From positions 1-34,760 of the forward strand of contig JADZAA010000032.1 of assembly GCA_020852855.1 (NCBI GenBank): a stretch of 34,760 nt of DNA. The letters are read 5' to 3'. Below, piece after piece: positions 9,147 through 18,885 of the stretch. The notes under the pieces are model-generated. The model was not told the DNA's origin and ran no database searches. It saw nothing but the letters and a program-made list of their open reading frames with translations. Positions within the stretch are counted from its first letter, which is position 1. Every line of letters starts with the position of its first letter. The stretch comes from Bacteroidota bacterium (GTDB lineage: Bacteria > Bacteroidota > Ignavibacteria > Kapaibacteriales > UBA961). Both the position numbers and the translations under genes were made by a program.

Positions 9147-9913
9147 TGCGTATGCTCCAAAAGTTCCGGCTCGAGTTCGGCCTCAATTTGCCGCCAAATT
9201 TTCTGACAAGGAAAGCGGTTTTCGTAGAGTGCGCGTCCTACTATCACGGAATCTACGCCTTCGCGTTGCAATTCCTGCAATTTCCAAAGTTGCTCCGGTC
9301 CGGCCACTCCGCCGGCTGCGGTAACGCGCATTTTAGATGTACGGGCTATGTCGGTCAATATATTGTAGTCTGGTCCGCAAAGGGTTCCTTCCCATGAAAT
9401 ATCGGTATAAACTAATCTTTGAATACCGAGCGATTTGGCTGTAAGTGCAAATTCCACATCGCCGATATCGCATCGTAAATCGGGAAAAACAACGCGGCGA
9501 TTATAGGCACGTATGCCCAAAATTATGCGACTTGCCGTATATTCTTTGATGAGTTCGCGCACGCCTTCCGGATTGGTCAGAACAAGTTGGCTGATAATTA
9601 CACGATAAACGCCGGATTCCAGCCAACGACGGCACATATCGGTAGTCGGATAATACGACAGTAACTGCACGGGAATATCTACGGCGCGAATAAGATCCTT
9701 GATAGTTTCGGCATTATATCTGCTATGTCCTTCTTGCAATGCGTCGTGGTCGGTAATATGAATGGATTTTGCATTCTCGCGCCGCCATAGCCGGGCCAGA
9801 TCCGACGGGTTTACCGAAATCAATGTGTATAAAGTTTCGGTGCCGGGCTCGCCTATAATGCAACGCGCACAATGGCCGTGTTCGATATCTATTGCCGGAA
9901 TGATAAGCAACAT
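9143..9913 (-). CDS. HisA/HisF-type TIM-barrel protein (HisA-like isomerase)
   Basis: LLIIPAIDIEHGHCARC, SIHITDHDALQEG, VYTDISWEGTLCGPD, VTAAGGVAGPEQL, GVDSVIVGRALYENRF. Confidence 0.75.
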   Translation of the reverse strand: MLLIIPAIDIEHGHCARCIIGEPGTETLYTLISVNPSDLARLWRRENAKSIHITDHDALQEGHSRYNAETIKDLIRAVDIPVQLLSYYPTTDMCRRWLESGVYRVIISQLVLTNPEGVRELIKEYTASRIILGIRAYNRRVVFPDLRCDIGDVEFALTAKSLGIQRLVYTDISWEGTLCGPDYNILTDIARTSKMRVTAAGGVAGPEQLWKLQELQREGVDSVIVGRALYENRFPCQKIWRQIEAELEPELLEHTQ

Positions 9914-9930
9914 TGCGTTATTCCTTGAAA

Positions 9931-10938
9931 TTACTGTTTCGTAGACGAATATCCGCCGCTAATAGCGGAAGAAAACCGCTTCTCGAAGTATTCTGCTTCG
10001 GCAAGGTTCACCAAGCACGACATTTTGACCGTCGGTTGTGAAAGATGCTCGGTAGCCTCGGTAAAACGTCCGTTCAATCCGAGCAACAATCCTTTGACGT
10101 ACAGTCTGAAACCTTCCGTTGCGGCCGACGAGCAGCCGAACTCAAGCATTTTTGCCGCTTTATCGTTATCGCCGAGAGCAATGGCCGACTGTGCGGCCCT
10201 TATGCGGGAAATCTCGCGTTGTTCGTCGGAGAGCTCAACCGAATCGGCGATAGAACGCAGAATCTTGGCGGCACGCTCGTGGCGTTTGGCGGCGAACAAA
10301 GCCATTCCCAGATGATGCATCAGCCATACATCGTTCGGTTTTTCGCGCAATTCTTCTTCGAGCAGGCGAATATTCCGTGCCGTGCGCTCGTCGTTGTCGG
10401 GCGCGGCATAGCCGTAATGCCGTATAACAAGCGGCAAGTCTGCCACATCGAATCCTGCGGCGCGAATTGCAGGAGCGATTTGTTCGTGGATACGTCCTTC
10501 GTAGCGAATAGTGCCGCGATTACGGAACAGCCGCGTAAAACGATGCTCAGCACTTGTTCCATTCTGTAATTCGTTGATAATTCTTACTGTTGCCCCGCCT
10601 GTTTGCGCATCGGAAATTATATCGGAAATCGAAGCAATGTCTGCATCAGCAACTTCTTCGTCCGCATCTAATTGTAATATCCACTCTGTTCGTGCGGCAC
10701 TCAAAGCGTAATTTCGCGACTCGGAAAAATCATCGCACCACTTATGGAAATGCACTTCCGCACCCATTGCGGCAGCGATTTGCGGCGTAGCGTCAAGCGA
10801 GCCTGTGTCCACCACGACTATATGTCGCGCAAAGTTCCTAACAGAGTTGAGTGCGCATCCGATATTAGAAGCAGCGTTGCGGGCTATCATTGTTACGCCG
10901 ATGTCGAGTTGTGAAGCAGACATTGGGCGGCAAGGCAA
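9931..10938 (-). CDS. Family 2 glycosyltransferase (SPS/WaaE-like) with C-terminal TPR-like region
   Basis: LDIGVTMIARNAASNIGCALNSVRNFARHIVVVDTGSLDATPQIAAAMGAEVHFHKWCDDFSESRNYALSAARTEWILQLDADEEV. Confidence 0.85.
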   Translation of the reverse strand: MPCRPMSASQLDIGVTMIARNAASNIGCALNSVRNFARHIVVVDTGSLDATPQIAAAMGAEVHFHKWCDDFSESRNYALSAARTEWILQLDADEEVADADIASISDIISDAQTGGATVRIINELQNGTSAEHRFTRLFRNRGTIRYEGRIHEQIAPAIRAAGFDVADLPLVIRHYGYAAPDNDERTARNIRLLEEELREKPNDVWLMHHLGMALFAAKRHERAAKILRSIADSVELSDEQREISRIRAAQSAIALGDNDKAAKMLEFGCSSAATEGFRLYVKGLLLGLNGRFTEATEHLSQPTVKMSCLVNLAEAEYFEKRFSSAISGGYSSTKQ

Positions 10939-11199
10939 ATCTTACGCCCGAAAACTATGGTTTTCGGATAAATTTCATAAAAAATATGCGGCAAATATAG
11001 CCAAAATGCGCCGATTAGCCGCCGTGATATATTAACTGTAATTCACCTGAAGGTAAGGCGAAAATCTATATTAAGGTCTTATCTTAGAACAATAGGTGTA
11101 AAAGCAATAGTCGGTAGTGATTTTATCCGATTTCTCGTTTTGTTCCTATTTTTGCGATTTACACGGCAGAATTATCGCACAAATATTTCTATTTTCTCT

Positions 11200-13026
11200 A
11201 TGAAACGCTTATTCATTACAGTTGTTTGCGCAAGCGCGGCGTTGATTACCTTTTCTGTATCATCTTCTCTTGCGGCAGATTCTCTTTCTGCTGCGGCGCA
11301 ACGCTTGCAAGCCTCTACGCGCTACCTTGCATCGGAAGAATTGGCCGGACGCAGCCCCGGCACCGACGGCAACGTCAAGGCGGCGCGTTATATTGCGGAC
11401 GCTTTTGCAAAATCCGGTCTTAAGCCGATAGGCGCGTCGTACTTTCAGGAATTTCCAATTGCCACCGCGATTTCAATGGGCGAGGGCAACGGTGTCGGAT
11501 TCGAGCTTGTAGTGGAGCAGCCCGGAGTGCCGCGCGACCAAATCAAGCCCGTAAAATTCCGATGGAAACCCGACGCGGATTATATTCCGCTTGCTTACAG
11601 CGACAACAGTACTGCAACCGGCAAACTTGTATTTGCAGGCTACGGTATTTCCGATGCCGAATATAAGTACGATGATTATTCGGGAGTTGACGTTAAAGGT
11701 AAAGTCGTTATTATTTTGCGCGGCACGCCCGACGGCGACCCGCAACACGGCAAATTCGGGCGGCAGGCACCTATGCGTTCAAAAATCACAAATGCTCGCG
11801 AAAAGGGTGCGGTAGCGGTTATTTTCATCAATGAGCCGGGCGATAAGGGCGATTCTTTGCTGGCATTAAAGCTTGAACCCGGTGGAAAATCGGGTGTAAT
11901 CGCAGTTCATGCCAAGCGCACACCACTTGCCAGAATTTTTCGCAAAAAGCCGCTGCGTACAATCGAGGAAGAAATAAAAAAGACCGGAATGCCGCAAAGT
12001 TTTGAATTTGCTGATGTTACGGCTTCCGTTACCGTAAATCTTACCGTTATGGAAAAGCCCACTGCAAACGTTATAGGCGTAGTGCCGGGCAACGAGCCGT
12101 CTTTGGCCGGTGAGTATATCGTTATAGGAGCACATTTTGACCATTTGGGTATGGGCGACGAGGGAACGTTATATTCCGGCAGCGAACCGAAAATTCATTA
12201 CGGTGCCGACGATAATGCTTCCGGTACAGCAGGAATGATGGAACTTGCGGCACGGTTCGCCGCCAATCCTGCGCCGCGCTCTATAATATTTATGGGCTAT
12301 ACGGCTGAGGAGCGCGGTCTGATAGGCTCTAAATATTATGTGGATAATCCGCTCGCACCTCTCGATAATACTGTTTGCATGGTAAATATGGATATGATAG
12401 GCCGGCTGAAAGACGATAAGCTGAATGTTCAGGGCGTTGGAACGGCCGCACGCTGGCAACCGCTTGTGGATTCACTTGGCACGGCTTTCGGCTTTGCGCT
12501 GACAACTTCGGCGGATGGCTACGGACCAAGCGACCACTCGTCATTCTTCTCGAAGAATAAACCCGTTCTGTTTTTCTTTACCGGACTGCACCCAGACTAT
12601 CATCGCCCGACCGACACATGGGATAAAATAAATTATGAAGGAGAAGCGAAAGTAGTGGATATGGTGGAGCAGACCATTCGCGTTATCGCCCGGGAAGCCA
12701 AGCCCGATTTTATTAAAACAACATCGCCGAAGCAATCGGGTTCGATGAGTTTCAGCGTGTCGCTCGGAGTTATTCCCGATTATTCCGACCATCCCAAAGG
12801 ATTGAAAATTACGGGAGTACGCGAAGGAGGCACGGCTGAAAAAGCAGGGCTGAAAGCCGATGATATTATCGTAAAACTCGGTGCTACAACCATAAAAAAC
12901 ATCTATGACTACACGGCCGCTCTCGGCGCGTTCAAAGCAGGAGATAAAACAACTGTTACCGTGTTGCGCGGCCCGCGTGAGGATAAAGAAGTTGTGTTGA
13001 ACGTAACTTTCGAGGCAAAAAAATAG
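11200..13026 (+). CDS. Secreted M28-family metallopeptidase with PA and PDZ domains
   Basis: Signal peptide MKRLFITVVCASAALITFSVSSSLA from the internal ATG; IGAHFDHLGMG, GADDNASGTAGMMELA, YTAEERGLIGS; C-terminal PDZ (GLKITGVREGGTAEKAGLKADDIIVKLG). Confidence 0.92.
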   Translation: MKRLFITVVCASAALITFSVSSSLAADSLSAAAQRLQASTRYLASEELAGRSPGTDGNVKAARYIADAFAKSGLKPIGASYFQEFPIATAISMGEGNGVGFELVVEQPGVPRDQIKPVKFRWKPDADYIPLAYSDNSTATGKLVFAGYGISDAEYKYDDYSGVDVKGKVVIILRGTPDGDPQHGKFGRQAPMRSKITNAREKGAVAVIFINEPGDKGDSLLALKLEPGGKSGVIAVHAKRTPLARIFRKKPLRTIEEEIKKTGMPQSFEFADVTASVTVNLTVMEKPTANVIGVVPGNEPSLAGEYIVIGAHFDHLGMGDEGTLYSGSEPKIHYGADDNASGTAGMMELAARFAANPAPRSIIFMGYTAEERGLIGSKYYVDNPLAPLDNTVCMVNMDMIGRLKDDKLNVQGVGTAARWQPLVDSLGTAFGFALTTSADGYGPSDHSSFFSKNKPVLFFFTGLHPDYHRPTDTWDKINYEGEAKVVDMVEQTIRVIAREAKPDFIKTTSPKQSGSMSFSVSLGVIPDYSDHPKGLKITGVREGGTAEKAGLKADDIIVKLGATTIKNIYDYTAALGAFKAGDKTTVTVLRGPREDKEVVLNVTFEAKK

Positions 13027-13179
13027 GGGAGAAACCGTTTCCGGACATTAAATCCAAAAATCAAGGGTAATTGCTTCTGAAATATATGGGGCAGTATTGT
13101 AATTTTTGCTGTTCGCAAATGATTAGGCAGTAATTCTTTTGACGTGCAAGTGCTGTCCGAGTATAAAAAAACTGTCGCG

Positions 13180-13875
13180 TCAGTATCGATTTATTACGGC
13201 TAAGGCCGCAATTGCGGCCGTTTCGGCACGCAAACGCCGAGGTGCAAGAGATAATCGTTGCAAATGTGCCGCTCCGGTGTTTATGATTGCAATTTCGTGG
13301 GCGGAAAATCCGCCTTCCGGCCCTACGATAATCACAGCCGAGTCTGCAACGGACGTGGGCGGTTTGCCGTCTGCGTCCGCCAAAATAAATGATTTGAAAT
13401 CGGTTGCGGAATGTGCGATAAATCCGCTTATGCCGACCGCTGCGTGCAATGCGGGCAAAACGGCGCGCCGACATTGCTTGACGGCTGCAAGTATCTTTGC
13501 ATTAAGCCGTTCCGTTGATGCGGTTTTGCGTTGCGAACGTTCGCAAATAAGCGGAAAAAAATCGGTTATGCCGAGTTCTACGGCTTTCTCTACGGCGAAT
13601 TCCATTCTATCGCGGCTGTCTAATATGCCGAGTGCCAAACCAAGCCGCCGGCCGGTTTCTCCGAAATCCGGCAATTCTTCGAGTACCGTGAATGAAGCCG
13701 AATTGCTTGCACTGCAATTCAAGGCGGCTATCGCACATAATCCGCAACCGTTTGTTAGCATGGCGCGTTCGCCCTTGCGCAATCGTAACGCTTTCGTGTG
13801 GCGAACCTCGTCGTAATCGGATATATTCACCGTTTTAATACCTGCGCGAAGTTCGGGCGCGTAAAGACACTCCAT
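13180..13875 (-). CDS. rsmE: 16S rRNA m3U1498 methyltransferase RsmE
   Basis: DYDEVRHTKALRLRKGE, FAVEKAVELGITDFFPLICERSQRK, VIIVGPEGGFSAHEI, LQRLSLAPRRLRAETAAIAAL. Confidence 0.92.
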   Translation of the reverse strand: MECLYAPELRAGIKTVNISDYDEVRHTKALRLRKGERAMLTNGCGLCAIAALNCSASNSASFTVLEELPDFGETGRRLGLALGILDSRDRMEFAVEKAVELGITDFFPLICERSQRKTASTERLNAKILAAVKQCRRAVLPALHAAVGISGFIAHSATDFKSFILADADGKPPTSVADSAVIIVGPEGGFSAHEIAIINTGAAHLQRLSLAPRRLRAETAAIAALAVINRY

Positions 13876-14102
13876 AGAAGCTTTGAATTAATCGCAAAAA
13901 TCGTCTGTTTGACTGCAAAAACGCTTAATTGTACGATAATAGCAAGCGTTTAAGGCATCGTTCCGTTCATCGCAAAAATAAGGCGAATGTTTTCTATTGT
14001 GAAAATTTTTGCTGATTTGCATAGTGCAAATATCGCGTTTGCTTCTTTCTTATTTGCCTATTTTTGCAAGAGTATCTTTTACTTTCAATCCGTTTAATTC
14101 TT

Positions 14103-14996
14103 ATGAAAACACATTTCAAAGGCACATTTACCGCTCTTGTAACACCATTTGCAAGCGATGGTTCTATTGACGGGGCTGCACTTGCCGCATTGATGGATTT
14201 TCAAATTGCATCGGGTATAGAAGGCATCGTTATCGGCGGTTCCACGGGCGAAGCCGCCACTATGAGTTTAGAGGAAAAAATATCGGCTGCGCAAATCGCC
14301 GTAGAACGCTCGGCCGGACGCGTGAAAATTATCGTTGGAACGGGAACAAACGATACTCGCACTTCCGTAAAGCATACTCGTGCCGCAAAAACTGCCGGAG
14401 CCGATGGTGCATTGGTCGTAACGCCGTATTACAATAAGCCGACTGAAACAGGATTACGGGCGCATTTTCGCGCAATATCCGATGCTGCCGAAGATATGCC
14501 GATTATACTGTATAACGTGCCGTCGCGTACGGCGCAAAATGTAGGCGCAGCATTGCAAATTCTTGTGGCCGAAGACTGTCCGAATGTTGTAGCAACAAAG
14601 GAAGCCTCGGGGAATATGGAGCAGATAATGGAAATTATACGCGATGCACCGCCGCATTTCAGCGTATTGGCCGGCGATGATTCCGCAGCATTGCCTTTGA
14701 TAGCCTGCGGTGCCGTCGGCGTTGTTTCGGTAATTTCCAACTACGCGCCCAAAGTATTCGGTGATTGTGTTCGGGCGGCATTGGCTGCCGATTTTGCCGA
14801 GTCAAGGCGGTTGCATTATCGCTTGTTCCCGCTTATGAAAGCGAATTTTATTGAAACAAACCCGATTCCCGTCAAAACGGCTCTCTCGTTGATGGGATAT
14901 TGCGAAGAAAATTACCGGCTACCGCTCGCGCCTATGCAACCTGCCAATAAATCGTTCTTGGCAGAAGTTTTACGCAATTGCGGAATACTTAACTGA
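14103..14996 (+). CDS. dapA: 4-hydroxy-tetrahydrodipicolinate synthase
   Basis: FKGTFTALVTPFASDGSID, GGSTGEAATMSLEEK, VVTPYYNKPTETGL, ILYNVPSRTAQN, VVATKEASGNM; start at internal ATG 14103. Confidence 0.94.
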   Translation: MKTHFKGTFTALVTPFASDGSIDGAALAALMDFQIASGIEGIVIGGSTGEAATMSLEEKISAAQIAVERSAGRVKIIVGTGTNDTRTSVKHTRAAKTAGADGALVVTPYYNKPTETGLRAHFRAISDAAEDMPIILYNVPSRTAQNVGAALQILVAEDCPNVVATKEASGNMEQIMEIIRDAPPHFSVLAGDDSAALPLIACGAVGVVSVISNYAPKVFGDCVRAALAADFAESRRLHYRLFPLMKANFIETNPIPVKTALSLMGYCEENYRLPLAPMQPANKSFLAEVLRNCGILN

Positions 14997-15026
14997 GTCG
15001 TATTACTGCAAATTCTTAAGCAAAAA

Positions 15027-15443
15027 ATGAATAAAAAACGGATATTGGCCGTATGTGTCGGTAATTCCTGCCGCAGCCAAATGATAGAGGGATATTTACG
15101 GATTTTTACTGAAGGCCGGGCGGAAATTTACAGTGCCGGAACGGAAGCGCATGGATTAAACGAATATGCCGTTCGTGCAATGGCCGAAGACGGAGCGGAT
15201 ATTTCACGGCAAACTTCAAATGTAATAGACGAATACGCCGATATGAAGTTCGATTTAATTATAGCGGTTTGCGAAAGTGCGCGGAAACGATGCAACGGAT
15301 TGCCAAATGCAGGCAATATGATTTATCGTGAATTTCCCGATCCGGCCGACGCATACGGCAACGAAGAATATATAATGAACGTGTATCGCGATTCGCGCAA
15401 TGACATACGTGAATTTTGCCGCACTTTGGCAGATGAGATATGA
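15027..15443 (+). CDS. arsC: Arsenate reductase (thioredoxin-type, LMW-PTP fold)
   Basis: AVCVGNSCRSQMIEG active-site loop, SAGTEAHGLNEYAV, CESARKRC (Cx6C redox pair), FPDPADAYG. Confidence 0.85.
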   Translation: MNKKRILAVCVGNSCRSQMIEGYLRIFTEGRAEIYSAGTEAHGLNEYAVRAMAEDGADISRQTSNVIDEYADMKFDLIIAVCESARKRCNGLPNAGNMIYREFPDPADAYGNEEYIMNVYRDSRNDIREFCRTLADEI

Positions 15444-15460
15444 ATTTATGGCAACAAATG

Positions 15461-15505
15461 GCAACGAGCAAAAAAGCCGGAAAAACCGGCTTTTTTGCTC
15501 GTTGC
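15461..15505. terminator. Bidirectional Rho-independent terminator
   Basis: Perfect 20-bp arms gcaacgagcaaaaaagccgg / ccggcttttttgctcgttgc with 5-nt loop aaaaa, between convergent genes. Confidence 0.92.
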
Positions 15506-15511
15506 TCAATT

Positions 15512-16330
15512 CTACAATCCCGTTTTAGGAAGAGGCGGTTCGTTGGATAAGTTGCGTTTGGGCATTATCTTTTTCTGTTGCAGAATTATGCTTACTTCGC
15601 CGAATGTGTCCGATGCATCATGTACGCCTGCAAGTCGTAGTGATTCGGTGCCTTCGGGCAGAGAAAACTTGTAAAACTGCGGCAAATTACCGTTCGGCGC
15701 AATATTGATTTCGGATTTTTTGTTTGAGCCGGATATAGAGGCAATAAGTTGTCCGGTCGGCTCGAAAGAAACAAATACAGCTTGATTGTCCGTACGATTC
15801 CAATAGAGCCGGCCTTTTATTTCTCCGTTTGCGGCTACAGCTCCAAACGTTGCCGCATCATTTGATTTTAATGTGTTGAGCAATTCGTCGCCTGCTTGCC
15901 TTTTTTCGGTTTCTTTGTCTATCATAGCGGCGAGTTTGTCGTTTTCTTTCCGCAATGCATCATTGTTTGTGTGTTCGTCATTCCACTTATAGAATAAAGC
16001 GACGGCAGACAATACGGCGATAAAAGTTGCGGCTGCCAGCGTAAAAATTGCGAGAGATAAAGAACGGGAAGCGGTTTTTGCGGCCGATTGCGGTGTGTGG
16101 CCTTCCACTTTTGCTTTTATTTCCGACATAACCCGTGCGCGAACGGCAGGCGGCGGATTACGCGACTGTGCGGCGGCAAACTGCTCAAGTGCGGATTCTA
16201 TATTTTGCAGTTCTTGTCGGGCTTCCGTATTGTATTCAAGATTTAGAACTGTGTTGACGCGCTCGTCGGCCGGTAATGCGTCAAGCGCGTATAATTCGAG
16301 AGTTCCGGGCTGTAATATTGTATTGCTCAT
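15512..16330 (-). CDS. Anti-sigma factor, RskA-like, membrane-anchored
   Basis: Single TM (SLSLAIFTLAAATFIAVLSAVALFY), RskA-like C-terminal domain; 4-bp overlap with the upstream ECF sigma gene. Confidence 0.8.
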   Translation of the reverse strand: MSNTILQPGTLELYALDALPADERVNTVLNLEYNTEARQELQNIESALEQFAAAQSRNPPPAVRARVMSEIKAKVEGHTPQSAAKTASRSLSLAIFTLAAATFIAVLSAVALFYKWNDEHTNNDALRKENDKLAAMIDKETEKRQAGDELLNTLKSNDAATFGAVAANGEIKGRLYWNRTDNQAVFVSFEPTGQLIASISGSNKKSEINIAPNGNLPQFYKFSLPEGTESLRLAGVHDASDTFGEVSIILQQKKIMPKRNLSNEPPLPKTGL

Positions 16331-16899
16331 AATATATTGTTCTTTTCCTTTTCGCGGAAGAACATCCGCAATGATTTCAAAGCCGAATGAAGTCGCGTTT
16401 TGACCGTACCAAGCGGTATATTAATTTCTTCGGCTGCTTCTGTGTGCGTCAGGCCGCGATAGTATAGATGCTCGATTATTTCAATTTGGTCGGGCTTGAG
16501 GGCATTTACCAATTCACGCAAACCTATAACATTCGGATTAAATGAACAATTATGCTCGACATCTACCATATCTACGTCGAAAGTAACGGTTTGGTTCTGT
16601 GTAGGATTGCGATTCAGCGAGCGATAGTGGTCAATAGCCAAATTGCGCGCTATATTAAGCATCCACGTAAAAAGCCGCCCTTTGGATTCGTCGTATTGTG
16701 CGAAAGAACGCCAAATTTTAACGAATGATTCTTGCAATATATCTTCTGCCGCAGCATCGGACTGAATTATGCGGAATACAACGCCGTATATTGCAGCTGA
16801 ATATTGGTCGTAGAGTGTACCAAAAGCCTCATGTTCGCCTGTTCGCAACCAAGCCACGAGGTCTTTTTCGTCTATGTCGGGGAGTTTTTTTCGAGGCAT
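16327..16899 (-). CDS. ECF-family RNA polymerase sigma factor
   Basis: ESFVKIWRSFAQYDESKGRLFTWMLNIARNLAIDHYRS; YYRGLTHTEAAEEINIPLGTVKTRLHSALKSLR; start assumed at internal MPRKKL. Confidence 0.92.
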   Translation of the reverse strand: MPRKKLPDIDEKDLVAWLRTGEHEAFGTLYDQYSAAIYGVVFRIIQSDAAAEDILQESFVKIWRSFAQYDESKGRLFTWMLNIARNLAIDHYRSLNRNPTQNQTVTFDVDMVDVEHNCSFNPNVIGLRELVNALKPDQIEIIEHLYYRGLTHTEAAEEINIPLGTVKTRLHSALKSLRMFFREKEKNNIL

Positions 16900-16915
16900 G
16901 GGCAACGCTCCTTTT

Positions 16916-18850
16916 TTAGGATATTTCATCGAGCCAAACAGCATATTCGGCATCGCTCGGCATACGCCAATCACCTCGCGGCGATAGCGAAACTCCGCCG
17001 ACTTTTACGCCGTCGGGCATACAAGACCGCTTAAATTGTTGTGTAAAGAATCTACGATAAAATATTTTCAGCCAATGAGATATTTCGCCGCGTTCGTATT
17101 TGCCGCGAAATGCTTCTTCTGCATAAATCATAATTTTTGCCGGCGGCATACCGAATCGAACGGCATAATACAGAAAAAAATCGTGAAGATGATACGGGCC
17201 TATTGCTTTTTCCGTGAATTGCTCTATATTTCCGTCGGCGGCCGGCGGCAATAGTTCGGGCGATACAGGTGTTGCGATAATATCGCGCAGTACAATCGGA
17301 ATCTCGCCGGAAAACTCTTTATCGGCTGCCCATTCCACCATATAACGCGCCAATGTTTTGGGTATGCCTGCATTTATGCCGTACATTGAAATATGATCGC
17401 CGTTATACGTGCACCAACCGAGAGCAATTTCCGAGAGGTCGCCTGTTCCTATTACAAGTCCGTTCGATTGGTGCGCCGCATCCATCAGTATTTGCGTTCG
17501 CTCGCGCGCTTGGGCATTCTCAAACAAAATGTCGTGAATATTTTCGTCATGTCCCAAATCTAGAAAATGTTGCCGCACTGCCGCCTCAATAGATATGACG
17601 CGCAAAGAGCAACCAAGTAATTCCGACAAACGCCCGGCATTGGAACGGGTGCGCTTTGTAGTTCCGAATCCGGGCATAACTACCGCTGTTACACCGTTGT
17701 GCGGCAGTCCGAGTTTATCGAAGGTGCGAATAGTTGCGAGCAATGCCAGCGTGGAATCAATACCGCCCGAAACGCCTATAATTGCGGAACGCAAGCCCGT
17801 ATGCCTCATTCGTTTGGCAAGAGCCGTAGTCTGCATGGCAAATACTTCTTGGCAACGCGTGTCGCGCTCATCGGGCGCGTCGGGAACGAAAGGTGCGTGA
17901 TGTACGGGGCGAAGCAAACGTTCGGCTTCGGTTTGTTTCTGCGATATTTTCACGATGCGGAATGCAGATTCCGGCCGTTTGCTTAATCCGAAAGAAGCGT
18001 TGCGTCGTCGTTCGGCGAGCAGTCGGCCTGCATCAATATCGGCAATTAGCAATTTTCCGCCGAAATCGAATCGCTCGGCTTCGGCAAGCAACATACCGTT
18101 TTCTGTAATAATCGAATGTCCGCCGAAAACCAAATCCGTAGTGGATTCACCCGGGCCGGCTGCGGCATACAGATATGCTGCAAGGCATCGTTCCGACTGC
18201 GAGCGAACTAATCGGCGACGATAGTCGGCCTTGCCGACTGTTTCATTGCTGGCCGAAATATTCGCCAATATAATTGCTCCTTCCGTTGCCTGATTGCATG
18301 ACGGCGGAACAACGCTCCATAAATCTTCGCAAATTTCCGTGCCTATGATAATGTAGGGCTGTTGCTCTACGCGGAATAAAATATCCGTTCCGAACGGCGT
18401 TGTACAACCGCAGATTTCGATATCTTTGTTTATTGCATCGCGTGCCGACGAGAACCAGCGCGCTTCTTGATATTCTGCGTAGTTCGGTATAAATGTCTTG
18501 GGAACAATTCCCGCAATTTGTCCCGACGATACTGTTGCGGCGCAATTAAACAAGCGTCCGCCGATTGCAATGGGCAGCCCGACTATTGCTGTACAGTCGA
18601 GCATTTCGGTTGCTGCGGCTATTCGCTCAAGCCCGCGCTCTGCTGCGCGCAACAAGGCGGTTTGATGGAATAAATCGCCGCATGTATAGCCCGTTATGCA
18701 AAGTTCCGGAAAAACGACGAAGCGACATTCGCGCTCGGCTGCGCGGCGCATCATAGCCAGAATTTCGTCGGTATTATATTCGACGTCCGCAACTCGCAAC
18801 GCAGGCGAAGCCGTGCCTACGCGAAACAGGTCGAAAAGGGAGAGATTCAT
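16916..18850 (-). CDS. nadE: Glutamine-dependent NAD+ synthetase
   Basis: N-terminal nitrilase domain (CRFVVFPELCITGYTCGDLF); NAD synthase SGGIDSTLAL; GTGDLSEIALGWCTYNGDHISMYGINAGIPKTL. Confidence 0.93.
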   Translation of the reverse strand: MNLSLFDLFRVGTASPALRVADVEYNTDEILAMMRRAAERECRFVVFPELCITGYTCGDLFHQTALLRAAERGLERIAAATEMLDCTAIVGLPIAIGGRLFNCAATVSSGQIAGIVPKTFIPNYAEYQEARWFSSARDAINKDIEICGCTTPFGTDILFRVEQQPYIIIGTEICEDLWSVVPPSCNQATEGAIILANISASNETVGKADYRRRLVRSQSERCLAAYLYAAAGPGESTTDLVFGGHSIITENGMLLAEAERFDFGGKLLIADIDAGRLLAERRRNASFGLSKRPESAFRIVKISQKQTEAERLLRPVHHAPFVPDAPDERDTRCQEVFAMQTTALAKRMRHTGLRSAIIGVSGGIDSTLALLATIRTFDKLGLPHNGVTAVVMPGFGTTKRTRSNAGRLSELLGCSLRVISIEAAVRQHFLDLGHDENIHDILFENAQARERTQILMDAAHQSNGLVIGTGDLSEIALGWCTYNGDHISMYGINAGIPKTLARYMVEWAADKEFSGEIPIVLRDIIATPVSPELLPPAADGNIEQFTEKAIGPYHLHDFFLYYAVRFGMPPAKIMIYAEEAFRGKYERGEISHWLKIFYRRFFTQQFKRSCMPDGVKVGGVSLSPRGDWRMPSDAEYAVWLDEIS

Positions 18851-18885
18851 AAACAGGTTGGAAATAGAAGCAATTTACGCCGAAA

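Noticed and set aside
13139-13816. 225-aa plus-strand ORF antisense to rsmE
   Set aside because: The rsmE reading frame is clearly recognisable; the antisense ORF is low-complexity and family-less.
13918-13951. Inverted repeat aaacgctt...aagcgttt in the rsmE/dapA intergenic region
   Set aside because: 8-bp arms with an 18-nt loop and no T-tract; too weak to call an operator or terminator.
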